A DNA stretch of 13,632 nucleotides. Source: an uncultured Clostridia bacterium. Lineage in GTDB: Bacteria > Bacillota_A > Clostridia > Christensenellales > Borkfalkiaceae. The translations under genes were made by a program, and so were the position numbers. How positions within the stretch are numbered: the stretch's first letter is position 1; each line of letters opens with the position of its first letter. Shown here in pieces: positions 1 through 7,407 of this stretch. Below the pieces are notes generated by a model. That model had not been told where the DNA came from. It ran no database searches and was given only the letters and a program-made list of their open reading frames with translations. Location: NCBI GenBank assembly GCA_934292955.1, contig CAKQXZ010000056.1:1-13632 (forward strand), read 5' to 3'.

Positions 1-225
1 CAGCACGACGTTTTGCCATAGTTCGGGGTGCGCTTTTGCATACTCGTGGTCTTCGCGTACGATAAAATACGCATTATACACGTCCGAACCGAACTGTTTA
101 AGGTCTTTCGGCAGCGACACGCCGTCGCAATCTCTTATAGCGTCGGCGCCCCAATATTCCATTATTTTCTTCGTTCCTTCGACGTAATCGGCGTCGGTAG
201 GTATCGTTATTCGTCCTTTATTCAT
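1..225 (-). CDS. GH112 galactosyl-hexosamine/rhamnose phosphorylase, N-terminal 75 residues (partial)
   Basis: This is the first 75 codons of a gene that leaves the window at its left edge. The residues GRITIP at 4-9 and WGADAIRDCDG at 25-35 match the N-terminus of GH112 phosphorylases; Bifidobacterium LnpA has GRFTLP and WGADAIRNSDG at nearly the same positions. The Arg at 31 aligns with Arg32 of that enzyme, which I recall as a phosphate-site residue. The family cleaves a beta-galactoside disaccharide with phosphate in the cytoplasm, giving galactose 1-phosphate plus GalNAc, GlcNAc or rhamnose. The fragment is too short to separate galacto-N-biose/lacto-N-biose enzymes from galactosyl-rhamnose enzymes. 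The ATG at 225 is preceded by GGAG on the minus strand and overlaps the stop of the upstream oxidoreductase as ATGA, which suggests translational coupling. The full protein would be expected to be about 700 residues. There is no signal peptide. Confidence 0.85.
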   Translation of the reverse strand, partial: MNKGRITIPTDADYVEGTKKIMEYWGADAIRDCDGVSLPKDLKQFGSDVYNAYFIVREDHEYAKAHPELWQNVVL

Positions 226-1508
226 AATTTCTCCGATATTGCTACGGGTTTATCTTTAATAACCGATTCGTCGGCTGCAAAAACCGTAAGATGGCCGTTT
301 ATGCTGTCCGTTATGTCCGTACAAGAAATCGACGGTTGTTTGCCTTCGACGTAATTTATAAAATCCGCCACAAGACCGCGATCGCCGCCGTAATGCCCGC
401 CCGTTTCGCCGAGTTTATCATCGAAAGTAATTTTTTCTTCCGTGAAAAAATCAGTGGTTTTATCAAACTTTCTAAGTATCAATTCACCACCGGGATCGCC
501 TTCGATTTCGCCTTCCGTTCCCGAAACGAAAATCGTTCGCGTGGGTTTCATCGCGCCTAAAACAAGCACGTGATTTGCAGTGCTGCCGTTTGCAAATTTA
601 ATTGCAACGTTCTGATGATCGAGCAGATCTCCGTCGCATTTGAAAATGCATCTGCCGTGCGGATTATACGTTTTTAACGACTCGTATTTCTCTTCAGTAG
701 TAACTTCTTCCCAGTTCTTGCCCGTACATTGCCACGGATACCAAGGCAAAACGGTGTTTTTTATGTACATCGCTTCGGCTTCGTATATGCACTTTTCCCT
801 TATTTCTTTCGGACAATCGACAAGGCATCTTTCTCCGCTGCCCTTGGGGGCGTTTTCTCTGTTAAAATAGGTTCTTTCGCCGTTACTGTAAACTTCTTTC
901 GGTGCGGTCGAGTTATTAAGCCAGCAAAGCAAATCCATATCGTGACAGCACTTTGCAAGGAGTAGCGACGAGCCGCATTCCTTTTCGGAATTCCACTTTC
1001 CGCGGATATAACTTACCGAAGAATGATACGCGCCTACACGTTCGCTTGTGGAAATGCTCTGAATACTTCCTATTTCGCCTTTTGAAATAAGTTCTTTTAT
1101 CTTTTTATAGAACGGCGCATAGCGAAGAACATGGCAGGTCATAAGTTTAACGCCGTTCTCTTCCGCAGTTTTTTTCAAAAGCAATAAATCCTGTTTATTG
1201 TTTACAAGCGGTTTTTCGAGAAGCATGTGGTATCCCTGTCTTAAAAACGGCAACGCAGTTTCAAGGTGCAACTTGTCCATAGTTCCGTTTATAACCGCGT
1301 CGGCTATTTTACCGAGTTTCAAAACGTCGTTTATATCGGTAAAACACATGTTTTCGGCGACGCCGAAATTTTCGCGCATGTATTTGAGGCGCTCGGGATT
1401 CGGATCGACGCAAGCGACTATTTCGAGTTGCTTAAGATTATCGTACCCTTCGTGGCAATATACCGTTGCTCTGTCGCCGCAACCGACGACTACTACTTTT
1501 ATCTTCAT
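222..1508 (-). CDS. Gfo/Idh/MocA family oxidoreductase
   Basis: A 428-residue cytoplasmic protein. The N-terminal Rossmann fold carries a nucleotide-binding GCGDRA at 9-14 and the family's EKP motif at 98-100, whose lysine is catalytic in many members. The C-terminal alpha/beta domain holds a His-Asp pair at 189-190 in the position usual for substrate-handling residues. Between them lies a Cys-containing insertion (C228, C232, C240, then C287 and C291) seen in a subset of bacterial members; a metal role is possible but unproven. The family oxidises or reduces sugars with NAD(P). GH109 N-acetylgalactosaminidases share the fold, but the intact EKP lysine favours an oxidoreductase. The start has AAAGGA just upstream and lies 12 bases after the permease stop. 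The stop overlaps the next gene as ATGA. The sugar substrate is unknown; the context suggests it acts on a product of the imported oligosaccharide. Confidence 0.88.
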   Translation of the reverse strand: MKIKVVVVGCGDRATVYCHEGYDNLKQLEIVACVDPNPERLKYMRENFGVAENMCFTDINDVLKLGKIADAVINGTMDKLHLETALPFLRQGYHMLLEKPLVNNKQDLLLLKKTAEENGVKLMTCHVLRYAPFYKKIKELISKGEIGSIQSISTSERVGAYHSSVSYIRGKWNSEKECGSSLLLAKCCHDMDLLCWLNNSTAPKEVYSNGERTYFNRENAPKGSGERCLVDCPKEIREKCIYEAEAMYIKNTVLPWYPWQCTGKNWEEVTTEEKYESLKTYNPHGRCIFKCDGDLLDHQNVAIKFANGSTANHVLVLGAMKPTRTIFVSGTEGEIEGDPGGELILRKFDKTTDFFTEEKITFDDKLGETGGHYGGDRGLVADFINYVEGKQPSISCTDITDSINGHLTVFAADESVIKDKPVAISEKL

Positions 1509-1520
1509 ATAATCCTTTGT

Positions 1521-2399
1521 TTAACCTTTAACGCCGCCAAGACTCAAGCCTTCTATAAGCGCGTTCTGATAGAACATAAATACTACGAGCATAGGAATCA
1601 TCAGCACTACGCCGATACCCATCTGCACGTTAGGTTGCGACCTTGAAATGTTCGTGGTCGAAAGATATCTGCTGTAAATAAACATATTTACCGTCCAGAA
1701 TTCTTCGCTCTGAATGTACAACAGCGGTCCCATCAAATCGTTCCACGCCATAAAGAACGCCGCCACCGCAATATATAAAACGATAGGCATTATAAGCGGG
1801 AACGTTACCAGAAACATACGTACAAACAAGTTCGCTCCGTCTATTTTAGCCGCTTCGTCCAAAGCCTTGGGAATACCGCGGATAAACTGCATTATCATAA
1901 AAATATTCATTATACCGCCGCCGAAAAACGCGGGGATCGTAAGCGGCAGAAGAGTATCGTACCAGCCGATATCGACGAATATTTTGTACACGGGCAAAAG
2001 TAGCAATATGCTCGGAATCATTATCGTGCCGAGCCCTACGGTAAATATCACTTTTTTACCGACAAACGGTATTTTAACGAATGCATACGCCGCCATAAAC
2101 GCCGTAAGCGGTACGCCGACTATGTTGCACAAAACGATAAGCAACGTGTTTTTAAGTCCGCTTAAAAAGCCCGTGTTTGAAAAAACTTCTTTATACGTTC
2201 CGATAAGATTGAAATCTTTCGGAAACAGCCCTGCGTCGGTAGACGTGATTTCGGACGTGGTAAAGAAACTTCTCGTAATCAGAATAAATACGGGAAAAAC
2301 AAATATCAGCGCGGGGATAATATAAGCAAGATGAACCAGTACGGTTTTAATCTTCACTTTTGCAGGTTTCTTATAATGCATAACGCCAACGTTTTTCAT
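1521..2399 (-). CDS. Carbohydrate ABC transporter permease, MalG type (CUT1)
   Basis: An inner-membrane permease of 292 residues with about six hydrophobic segments. It carries the EAA loop that contacts the ATPase (EAAKIDGA beginning near residue 182, closing with a PLIMP run about 20 residues later). The N-terminal cytoplasmic tail with KKPAKVK, followed by a long first membrane segment, fits the MalG half of CUT1 importers. I chose the ATG at 2399, not the upstream in-frame ATG at 2423, because GGGGGA sits 6 bases before it and it follows the previous stop after a single base. The longer form would lie inside the end of the preceding gene. It pairs with the MalF-type permease encoded just upstream to form the channel for the sugar delivered by the lipoprotein at 3453-4808. 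No ATPase gene follows, so a shared MsmX-like ATPase encoded elsewhere is likely. Confidence 0.93.
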   Translation of the reverse strand: MKNVGVMHYKKPAKVKIKTVLVHLAYIIPALIFVFPVFILITRSFFTTSEITSTDAGLFPKDFNLIGTYKEVFSNTGFLSGLKNTLLIVLCNIVGVPLTAFMAAYAFVKIPFVGKKVIFTVGLGTIMIPSILLLLPVYKIFVDIGWYDTLLPLTIPAFFGGGIMNIFMIMQFIRGIPKALDEAAKIDGANLFVRMFLVTFPLIMPIVLYIAVAAFFMAWNDLMGPLLYIQSEEFWTVNMFIYSRYLSTTNISRSQPNVQMGIGVVLMIPMLVVFMFYQNALIEGLSLGGVKG

Positions 2400-2400
2400 A

Positions 2401-3327
2401 TTATAATCCCCCGTCCTCTTCATAGTAGATTTTCTTATTTCTTTGGAACATAGCGATAGACAAAAGACCTATTACGACAAACAGCAAATACGAAAGTGCC
2501 GACGCGTAACCGAGATTGAATCCGTATATACCCTGCGTCTGATTGTAGATATACAGTCCGTAGAAGTTAAGGTTCTTGCCGTCGAAACCGCCTTGCGGCG
2601 AAATGGTAAGCACGCCCTGTCCCGTCTGAAGCACGCCGATAACGGTGTTAAGCACCTGAAAGAATATATAGCCGCCCATCATAGGAATTATGATAGACCA
2701 TATCATTCTGAAGCCTTTGCAACCGTCTATTGTCGCCGCTTCGACGCATTCCTGCGGAACAGACTTGAACCCCGCAATCCAGAACGGCATAGAGCCGCCA
2801 AGCGTCCAGATCGACAAACTCATATAAGATATAAGCGCGACCGCCTGACTTCTCGATTCAAAGAAATCGCTTTTCGGTAAACCGAGTTTCGCAAATAGCA
2901 GATTAAAAAAGCCGTAATCGGTGTAAGAATAAAGGTACTTATACACTATCGCGCTGACAATACCCGGAATAACGCACGGCAAATAATACAGCGCACGATA
3001 AACCTTTATGCCCTTATGTTTTTTGCTGAGTGCATAGGACATAAAAAACGATACAATTACCGTAAACGGAATGATTACAGCCGAATAAATAAGCGTAACT
3101 TTTATCGAGTTCCAGAACGTTTCGTCGGTAAACGCTTTGATATAGTTTCCGAACCCGAACTTTGCCCAGTCGTGCGGCTTTAACGGATTGTAATCGAGAA
3201 AGAAACTGTCCGCAAGCGCCATAAGCAATGGATATATGGTAAAAATCGTAAGGCTTATGAGAAAAGGCAGTACAAGCAGATACCCCACGACGTTATAGCC
3301 GATTTTTTGTTTTGTTTTTTCGGTCAT
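2401..3327 (-). CDS. Carbohydrate ABC transporter permease, MalF type (CUT1)
   Basis: A membrane protein of 308 residues with about six membrane segments and a large extracytoplasmic loop after the first one (DYNPLKPHDW region). It has an EAA motif (EAATIDGC starting near residue 196, ending in IIIPMM), as in the MalF/UgpA half of CUT1 importers. The in-frame reading extends upstream to 3372, but the ATG at 3327 has a near-ideal AAGGAG seven bases ahead, so the first 15 residues of the long form are probably not translated. The gene is separated from the binding-protein gene by 125 bases that contain a hairpin, and it touches the next permease gene with a one-base gap. It forms a heterodimer with the MalG-type protein and admits an oligosaccharide into the cytoplasm. 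Confidence 0.93.
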   Translation of the reverse strand: MTEKTKQKIGYNVVGYLLVLPFLISLTIFTIYPLLMALADSFFLDYNPLKPHDWAKFGFGNYIKAFTDETFWNSIKVTLIYSAVIIPFTVIVSFFMSYALSKKHKGIKVYRALYYLPCVIPGIVSAIVYKYLYSYTDYGFFNLLFAKLGLPKSDFFESRSQAVALISYMSLSIWTLGGSMPFWIAGFKSVPQECVEAATIDGCKGFRMIWSIIIPMMGGYIFFQVLNTVIGVLQTGQGVLTISPQGGFDGKNLNFYGLYIYNQTQGIYGFNLGYASALSYLLFVVIGLLSIAMFQRNKKIYYEEDGGL

Positions 3328-3398
3328 TTTATGCTCCTTGTAACGCAGAGTATAACGCTCCGCTTTTTGCAAAAAATGTTTTGTTCATTTATAAACTT

Positions 3399-3444
3399 AA
3401 ATGCAACGGGCTACCCTTTTATGTATCAGGTAGCCCCCGCATTT
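3399..3444 (-). terminator. Stem-loop between binding-protein and permease genes
   Basis: GGGCTACC at 3408-3415 pairs perfectly with GGTAGCCC at 3429-3436. The stem is extended by AAATGC (3399-3404) against GCATTT (3439-3444) across a small internal bulge. On the minus strand only a short, broken U-rich stretch follows, so it is probably a partial terminator or an mRNA-stabilising element, not a full stop. Such hairpins after sugar-binding-protein genes commonly raise the yield of the binding protein relative to its permeases; that role here is inferred. Confidence 0.65.
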
Positions 3445-3452
3445 TTAGTTTT

Positions 3453-4808
3453 TTACTTAAAGGTTTTTTCTATATAGCCTTTAACGATAGTAAGTCTGTC
3501 TGCTCTTTCTTCGGGTTTGAATTTATAGAAAGACGAAAGCATGTTGTTAAGAACGGTATTATAAATACCGAGTTGTTTTTCGGGCAAGAAACCTTTCATA
3601 TAAGTCATAGGAAGATCTCTTTCCGCGTTATCTACAAATACGTTGTTGTTAAGACCGGGATAAACCGTTCTGAACGCCGCGTCGGATTTTTCGGCAAGGC
3701 TCTTTATCATAGGTATGCCGCCGCCCGCCGCACAGAAGGCTTCCTGACCTTCTTCGGACATAACGAATTTTAAGAAATCCCAAGCAAGTTCGCGTTTTTC
3801 ATCCGAACAAGCGGTAGTAATTCCGTAACCCGAGCAACCCATTCCGATATAAGACGTTTCAACGCCGCTTAAAGTCGGGAAAGAAACGAAATCGAGATTG
3901 CCGTCAACATTATCGTATACGTCGGGAACGTTAGGACGAACGGTAAACCACATAGCGCACTGCTTGTTGCCGAACACCGAACCGGTGTCCATAGTATCTA
4001 TAGTCGATACGGCATAGCCTTTATCGACGTAAGAACACAAAAAGTCGATTGCTTTTTTGACAGCAGTTTCGTTCTTGAACGCGGTACCGTTTTCGGTATC
4101 GATAAGTTCGCCGCCGAAACTCTTTATTATGGGATAATACACCGCAGCCCAGTCAACGTTCATGTTTGCGGGCCAGACTGATTTTCCGCCCGCGTACTCT
4201 TTAAGAACGCTTTCCTTTGCTTTCAACGCCTTGCAGGTGTTTTCAAAATCGTCGAAAGTCCAACCGTCTTTGGGAACTTCCACGCCGGCAAGTTCGAACA
4301 TTTTCGTGTTGTAAACGCACACGACCTTGTTGTAATCTCTCGGTGCCCAATACATTTTGTCGTCGCCCGATTTTGACTTAGCCATTTCGACTACGGCGGA
4401 GAAGAAGTTATTCTCGGAAACGTCGTCTTTCTTCATATAGTCGGTAATAGGAACGAGTAAGTTTTCGTTAGTCCAGTATTCGGCTTTGTAATCATACATC
4501 TGCACGATATCGGGAAGTTTGCCTGCGTACATCTGTCTTTGCATCCAACTGTCGTAAGGATCGCCTATCTGCTGAACGGAAAACTTCTTCTTTTCGTTGC
4601 CTGGCTGAGCAAGATACGCCTTAACGAAAGTTTTTGCTATTTCCTGCTCGATGGGATCTGCGCTTGCGGCAATGGTAATTCTCGGCGAGTTTGACGTATC
4701 GTCGCCGAAATCGTCGCCGTTGTTGTTATTTTTTTTACCGCACGCCGCAAGGGATATCGTCGTTACCGCGGCAAGCGATAAGCAAAGCATTTTAATAAAT
4801 TTTTTCAT
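3453..4808 (-). CDS. Sugar ABC transporter substrate-binding lipoprotein (family 1)
   Basis: A 451-residue extracellular solute-binding protein. Its signal peptide (MKKFIKMLCL start, hydrophobic core, lipobox SLAAC) places the lipidated cysteine at residue 23, followed by a flexible Lys/Asn/Asp linker. The mature part has the features of family 1 sugar-binding proteins: an early beta-strand ITIAASADP, a PDIVQMYDY segment, and a late AWDFLKFVMSEEGQ helix with AAGGGIP after it. It captures an oligosaccharide on the outer face of the membrane and hands it to the two permeases encoded downstream. The start has AAGGAG at good spacing, in a leader almost identical to that of the following permease gene. 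The GH112 gene in the same operon suggests a galactosyl disaccharide or a slightly longer glycan as ligand, but the sequence alone does not fix it. Confidence 0.94.
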   Translation of the reverse strand: MKKFIKMLCLSLAAVTTISLAACGKKNNNNGDDFGDDTSNSPRITIAASADPIEQEIAKTFVKAYLAQPGNEKKKFSVQQIGDPYDSWMQRQMYAGKLPDIVQMYDYKAEYWTNENLLVPITDYMKKDDVSENNFFSAVVEMAKSKSGDDKMYWAPRDYNKVVCVYNTKMFELAGVEVPKDGWTFDDFENTCKALKAKESVLKEYAGGKSVWPANMNVDWAAVYYPIIKSFGGELIDTENGTAFKNETAVKKAIDFLCSYVDKGYAVSTIDTMDTGSVFGNKQCAMWFTVRPNVPDVYDNVDGNLDFVSFPTLSGVETSYIGMGCSGYGITTACSDEKRELAWDFLKFVMSEEGQEAFCAAGGGIPMIKSLAEKSDAAFRTVYPGLNNNVFVDNAERDLPMTYMKGFLPEKQLGIYNTVLNNMLSSFYKFKPEERADRLTIVKGYIEKTFK

Positions 4809-4833
4809 AATATGCTCCTTGTGTTTGATATTT

Positions 4834-7392
4834 TTAACCGACCGTTACTTTAACCGCTTCGAACTTAACCTTAACGGTTATAATTCCATTCTTTTCGGTA
4901 TAATCGTCGGTCTTTTCTCCGTTGACGTAAACCGAGAAACTTCCGCTCGGCTTTTTGAAATTAAGCAATACGTAATGGTTTGCGTTTTTAGAGCCTTTAA
5001 GATTGAGTAATTCCAATCCGTTTTTGGTCGCGCGCAAAGAATATACGCAGTTTGCAAATTTCATATTGTCTATCTGGAACCAGTCAAGCCCCACAGGCAG
5101 ATTGTTCGTAAACGATATGCCGTTGTAATCGGTGGACTGCATTCCGAATATCGCATCTGGAATAGAACGAATAAGAAGAACGCTTTCGATAAACTCGGCG
5201 TCAAGCCCTACCGTACCCGGCCCGTTGCTTTCGGCGCGTTGGAGTTTATAAAGCCCTTCGATTCCGTCCTGAAATTCGGAATCGCCTTCCATCGCTTCGT
5301 AATACGCTTCGTAGAAACGAGTGCCCGTATAACCTGCGTCGTCGGCGGCTTTCGCAACCTTTTCGTACCACTTCTGCATCCCAAAAAGTCTTTCAAGCGC
5401 GTTATCCGCGCCCAAAATTCTTGCTCTTGCAACTATGTCGTAATAAGCCCAACACATATCGGCGCCGCCGTTCTGAACCTGACGCGGCCACGTCGTATCG
5501 TACTTTTTGATTAAACTTTCGGCAATCTTGTATCCGCAGAAAGAGAACTGCGCCGTACAGTCTTTGGTGTTGAAACGGGGCGCGAATTCGTAAAAATAAA
5601 TATCTTTACCCGTCGAATCGTCGCCTGCGACCGTTCTGTCGCCGTTGATCCACCGCATTATGCTGAGTTGCTGTTCGTCCGTACCTATTCCCGCGCAAAT
5701 TGCTTCTTCGTTCCAATAAACGAATCCGTAATCGACTATTTCGCCCGTTCTTTCGTTAATACCCGAAACAAAACGCCCGGTTGTCGGATTCCAGAATCCG
5801 CCAACGTTGTCATAGTAAAGTTCCGAAGCGGTCGCTTCCGCCCGTCTTTCGACTTTTACGGGTTTTTCTATGTTTGCTTTCACCTTTGCGGCAAGTTCGA
5901 GAAGCGTTTCGGCAGTATAGTTATAAGTTACGGTTTCTTTGCTTGCAAGATCTCTGTTATAAACGGTACTTGTCCCGCTTACGGTCTTGCCCGCGTCCGT
6001 CACCATTTTTTCAAGCCCCGCCATCGCTTTAAGCGCCTGATAAAAATAGATGTTCGCTTCAAGGTTCTTTTCGGGGCTTGCGACTATATCCCAATACCCG
6101 TTGCCGACTCCGTTAGCCGAATCGACGGTATAACCGCCGTTTGCGTTTTTCTGAACGCCTACGCCGTTATGCCCGTAAAAATATGATATATCGAGCAAAC
6201 CTTTTTCGCCCTGCAACGCATGCGTTAAAAACAAGGTTGTCTTTCTTGCTGCGGGCATAAGTTTTACAAGATTATCAACGTTGTTGGTGTATTGCGCCCA
6301 GTTATAAAGCGCGAGAATCCACTGATACGTTGCGTTTGACTGACGAGTGTCGTAACTGCATCTGATATAGTTGATATTGCCGTTTACGACCATTTTCTTC
6401 GCCGTGCTTTGCGGTTTGAACCTTATGCCGAGCGCGGTAACGATCCGGTTATCCCAGTTTTCGTTCTGCGCCATATCGATATAGCAACGATCGGTATAGC
6501 CCGAATACATATTCTTTCTTGTGGTAACGAGTTCGTTATGCGCGACTTCGTACCATGTATCGCCGCCATTCTTCGTTTGCCATACGATATAATAATCTTC
6601 GACGTTAGTAGTGGTATTGAGTTTTATGTCAAGTTCCAGAAACGGAGAATATTTTGTGTTTATACCGCCGTGTTTTGTGAGCATCGCACCCATATCGGCT
6701 TTGTAAAATTCAAAATATTCGCCGACATCGCAACTCGATGCAAAATCGGCAACACAACTCGATTCGTTTACCTTAAACGTACCGTTTTCGGCAGTCCAGC
6801 CCTGATTTTGTTTGCTTGACGTATCGTTGAATTCAAAAGTCGTCGAACCGTGAACGGAAAGGTCGTTGAACTCGGTCATCGGATCGTCTACCGAATATTT
6901 CCAGTACGGGAACGGCCAACCTTGCGGAATACCCGCGGCGCCCGCTTCTATATCGGCGGCTTCCCTACCGTTTCCGGTATTGTAAATCATACCGAGTCCG
7001 TCCTGATTGCTGCCCGTCGATTGCGAAGTCAGCGCGTCGTAAAGTTTGTTAACCTTATCTTCTCCGAGAGCCGCCGCTGACGAGTTGTGCCACGTAAGGC
7101 TCATGGTTTCCCAGTTCTTGAAATAGCCCGTTCCGCCGCCTACCGTAGTATTGCCGAGCGCATACTCGTCATATCGAAGATTTCTATGCGAAAAATCGTT
7201 CAGAAAGTCGGCGAGTTTTCCGCTCGAACTCTGATAATGCAGTTCAAGACCGTCATACACTTCGGCGTCGGTAACGTAGTTGTCTATTTTTCCGCCGCTT
7301 GAACTGCTATCGCCTGAATTATCGCAAGCGGCGAATGTAAAACACATCGCCGCCGCAAGCATTCCTACACAAGTTTTTTCGAATGTAGTCAT
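4834..7392 (-). CDS. Large lipoprotein, predicted (alpha/alpha)6 glycoside hydrolase-like enzyme
   Basis: An 852-residue exported protein with a lipobox FAAC (Cys23) and a Ser/Gly/Asp linker. The signal peptide is poor in positive charge, with only one Lys. Residues 35-180 are mixed, and 182-345 look like a beta-sandwich of carbohydrate-binding type (WTAENGTFKV, GEYFEFY, FLELDIKLN). Residues 346-755 have the helical, aromatic-rich pattern of six-hairpin glycosidases: NGYWDIVA at 431-438, VYWNEEAI at 558-565, VQNGGAD at 639-645 followed by a YYDIVAR helix, and GLDAEFIES at 729-737. Residues 756-852 resemble the C-terminal beta-sandwich of GH78/GH65-like enzymes. I cannot assign a GH family or catalytic residues with certainty. 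It probably trims a glycan at the cell surface before import. The gene starts 15 bases after the surface-protein stop with a poor ribosome site (AAGGT about 14 bases away), so expression may depend on coupling. Confidence 0.72.
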   Translation of the reverse strand: MTTFEKTCVGMLAAAMCFTFAACDNSGDSSSSGGKIDNYVTDAEVYDGLELHYQSSSGKLADFLNDFSHRNLRYDEYALGNTTVGGGTGYFKNWETMSLTWHNSSAAALGEDKVNKLYDALTSQSTGSNQDGLGMIYNTGNGREAADIEAGAAGIPQGWPFPYWKYSVDDPMTEFNDLSVHGSTTFEFNDTSSKQNQGWTAENGTFKVNESSCVADFASSCDVGEYFEFYKADMGAMLTKHGGINTKYSPFLELDIKLNTTTNVEDYYIVWQTKNGGDTWYEVAHNELVTTRKNMYSGYTDRCYIDMAQNENWDNRIVTALGIRFKPQSTAKKMVVNGNINYIRCSYDTRQSNATYQWILALYNWAQYTNNVDNLVKLMPAARKTTLFLTHALQGEKGLLDISYFYGHNGVGVQKNANGGYTVDSANGVGNGYWDIVASPEKNLEANIYFYQALKAMAGLEKMVTDAGKTVSGTSTVYNRDLASKETVTYNYTAETLLELAAKVKANIEKPVKVERRAEATASELYYDNVGGFWNPTTGRFVSGINERTGEIVDYGFVYWNEEAICAGIGTDEQQLSIMRWINGDRTVAGDDSTGKDIYFYEFAPRFNTKDCTAQFSFCGYKIAESLIKKYDTTWPRQVQNGGADMCWAYYDIVARARILGADNALERLFGMQKWYEKVAKAADDAGYTGTRFYEAYYEAMEGDSEFQDGIEGLYKLQRAESNGPGTVGLDAEFIESVLLIRSIPDAIFGMQSTDYNGISFTNNLPVGLDWFQIDNMKFANCVYSLRATKNGLELLNLKGSKNANHYVLLNFKKPSGSFSVYVNGEKTDDYTEKNGIITVKVKFEAVKVTVG

Positions 7393-7407
7393 TTTTAATT
7401 TTTTACC

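Noticed and set aside
28..354. Plus-strand open frame at the left edge.
   Set aside because: It lies opposite the GH112 start and the oxidoreductase end, which both have clear family motifs.
222..1508. GH109-type N-acetylgalactosaminidase instead of an oxidoreductase.
   Set aside because: The fold would fit and the substrate would be attractive beside GH112, but the intact EKP lysine and lack of signal peptide favour an ordinary cytoplasmic oxidoreductase.
1714..2325. Plus-strand open frame of 203 codons.
   Set aside because: It is antisense to the MalG-type permease and has no ribosome site or recognisable domain.
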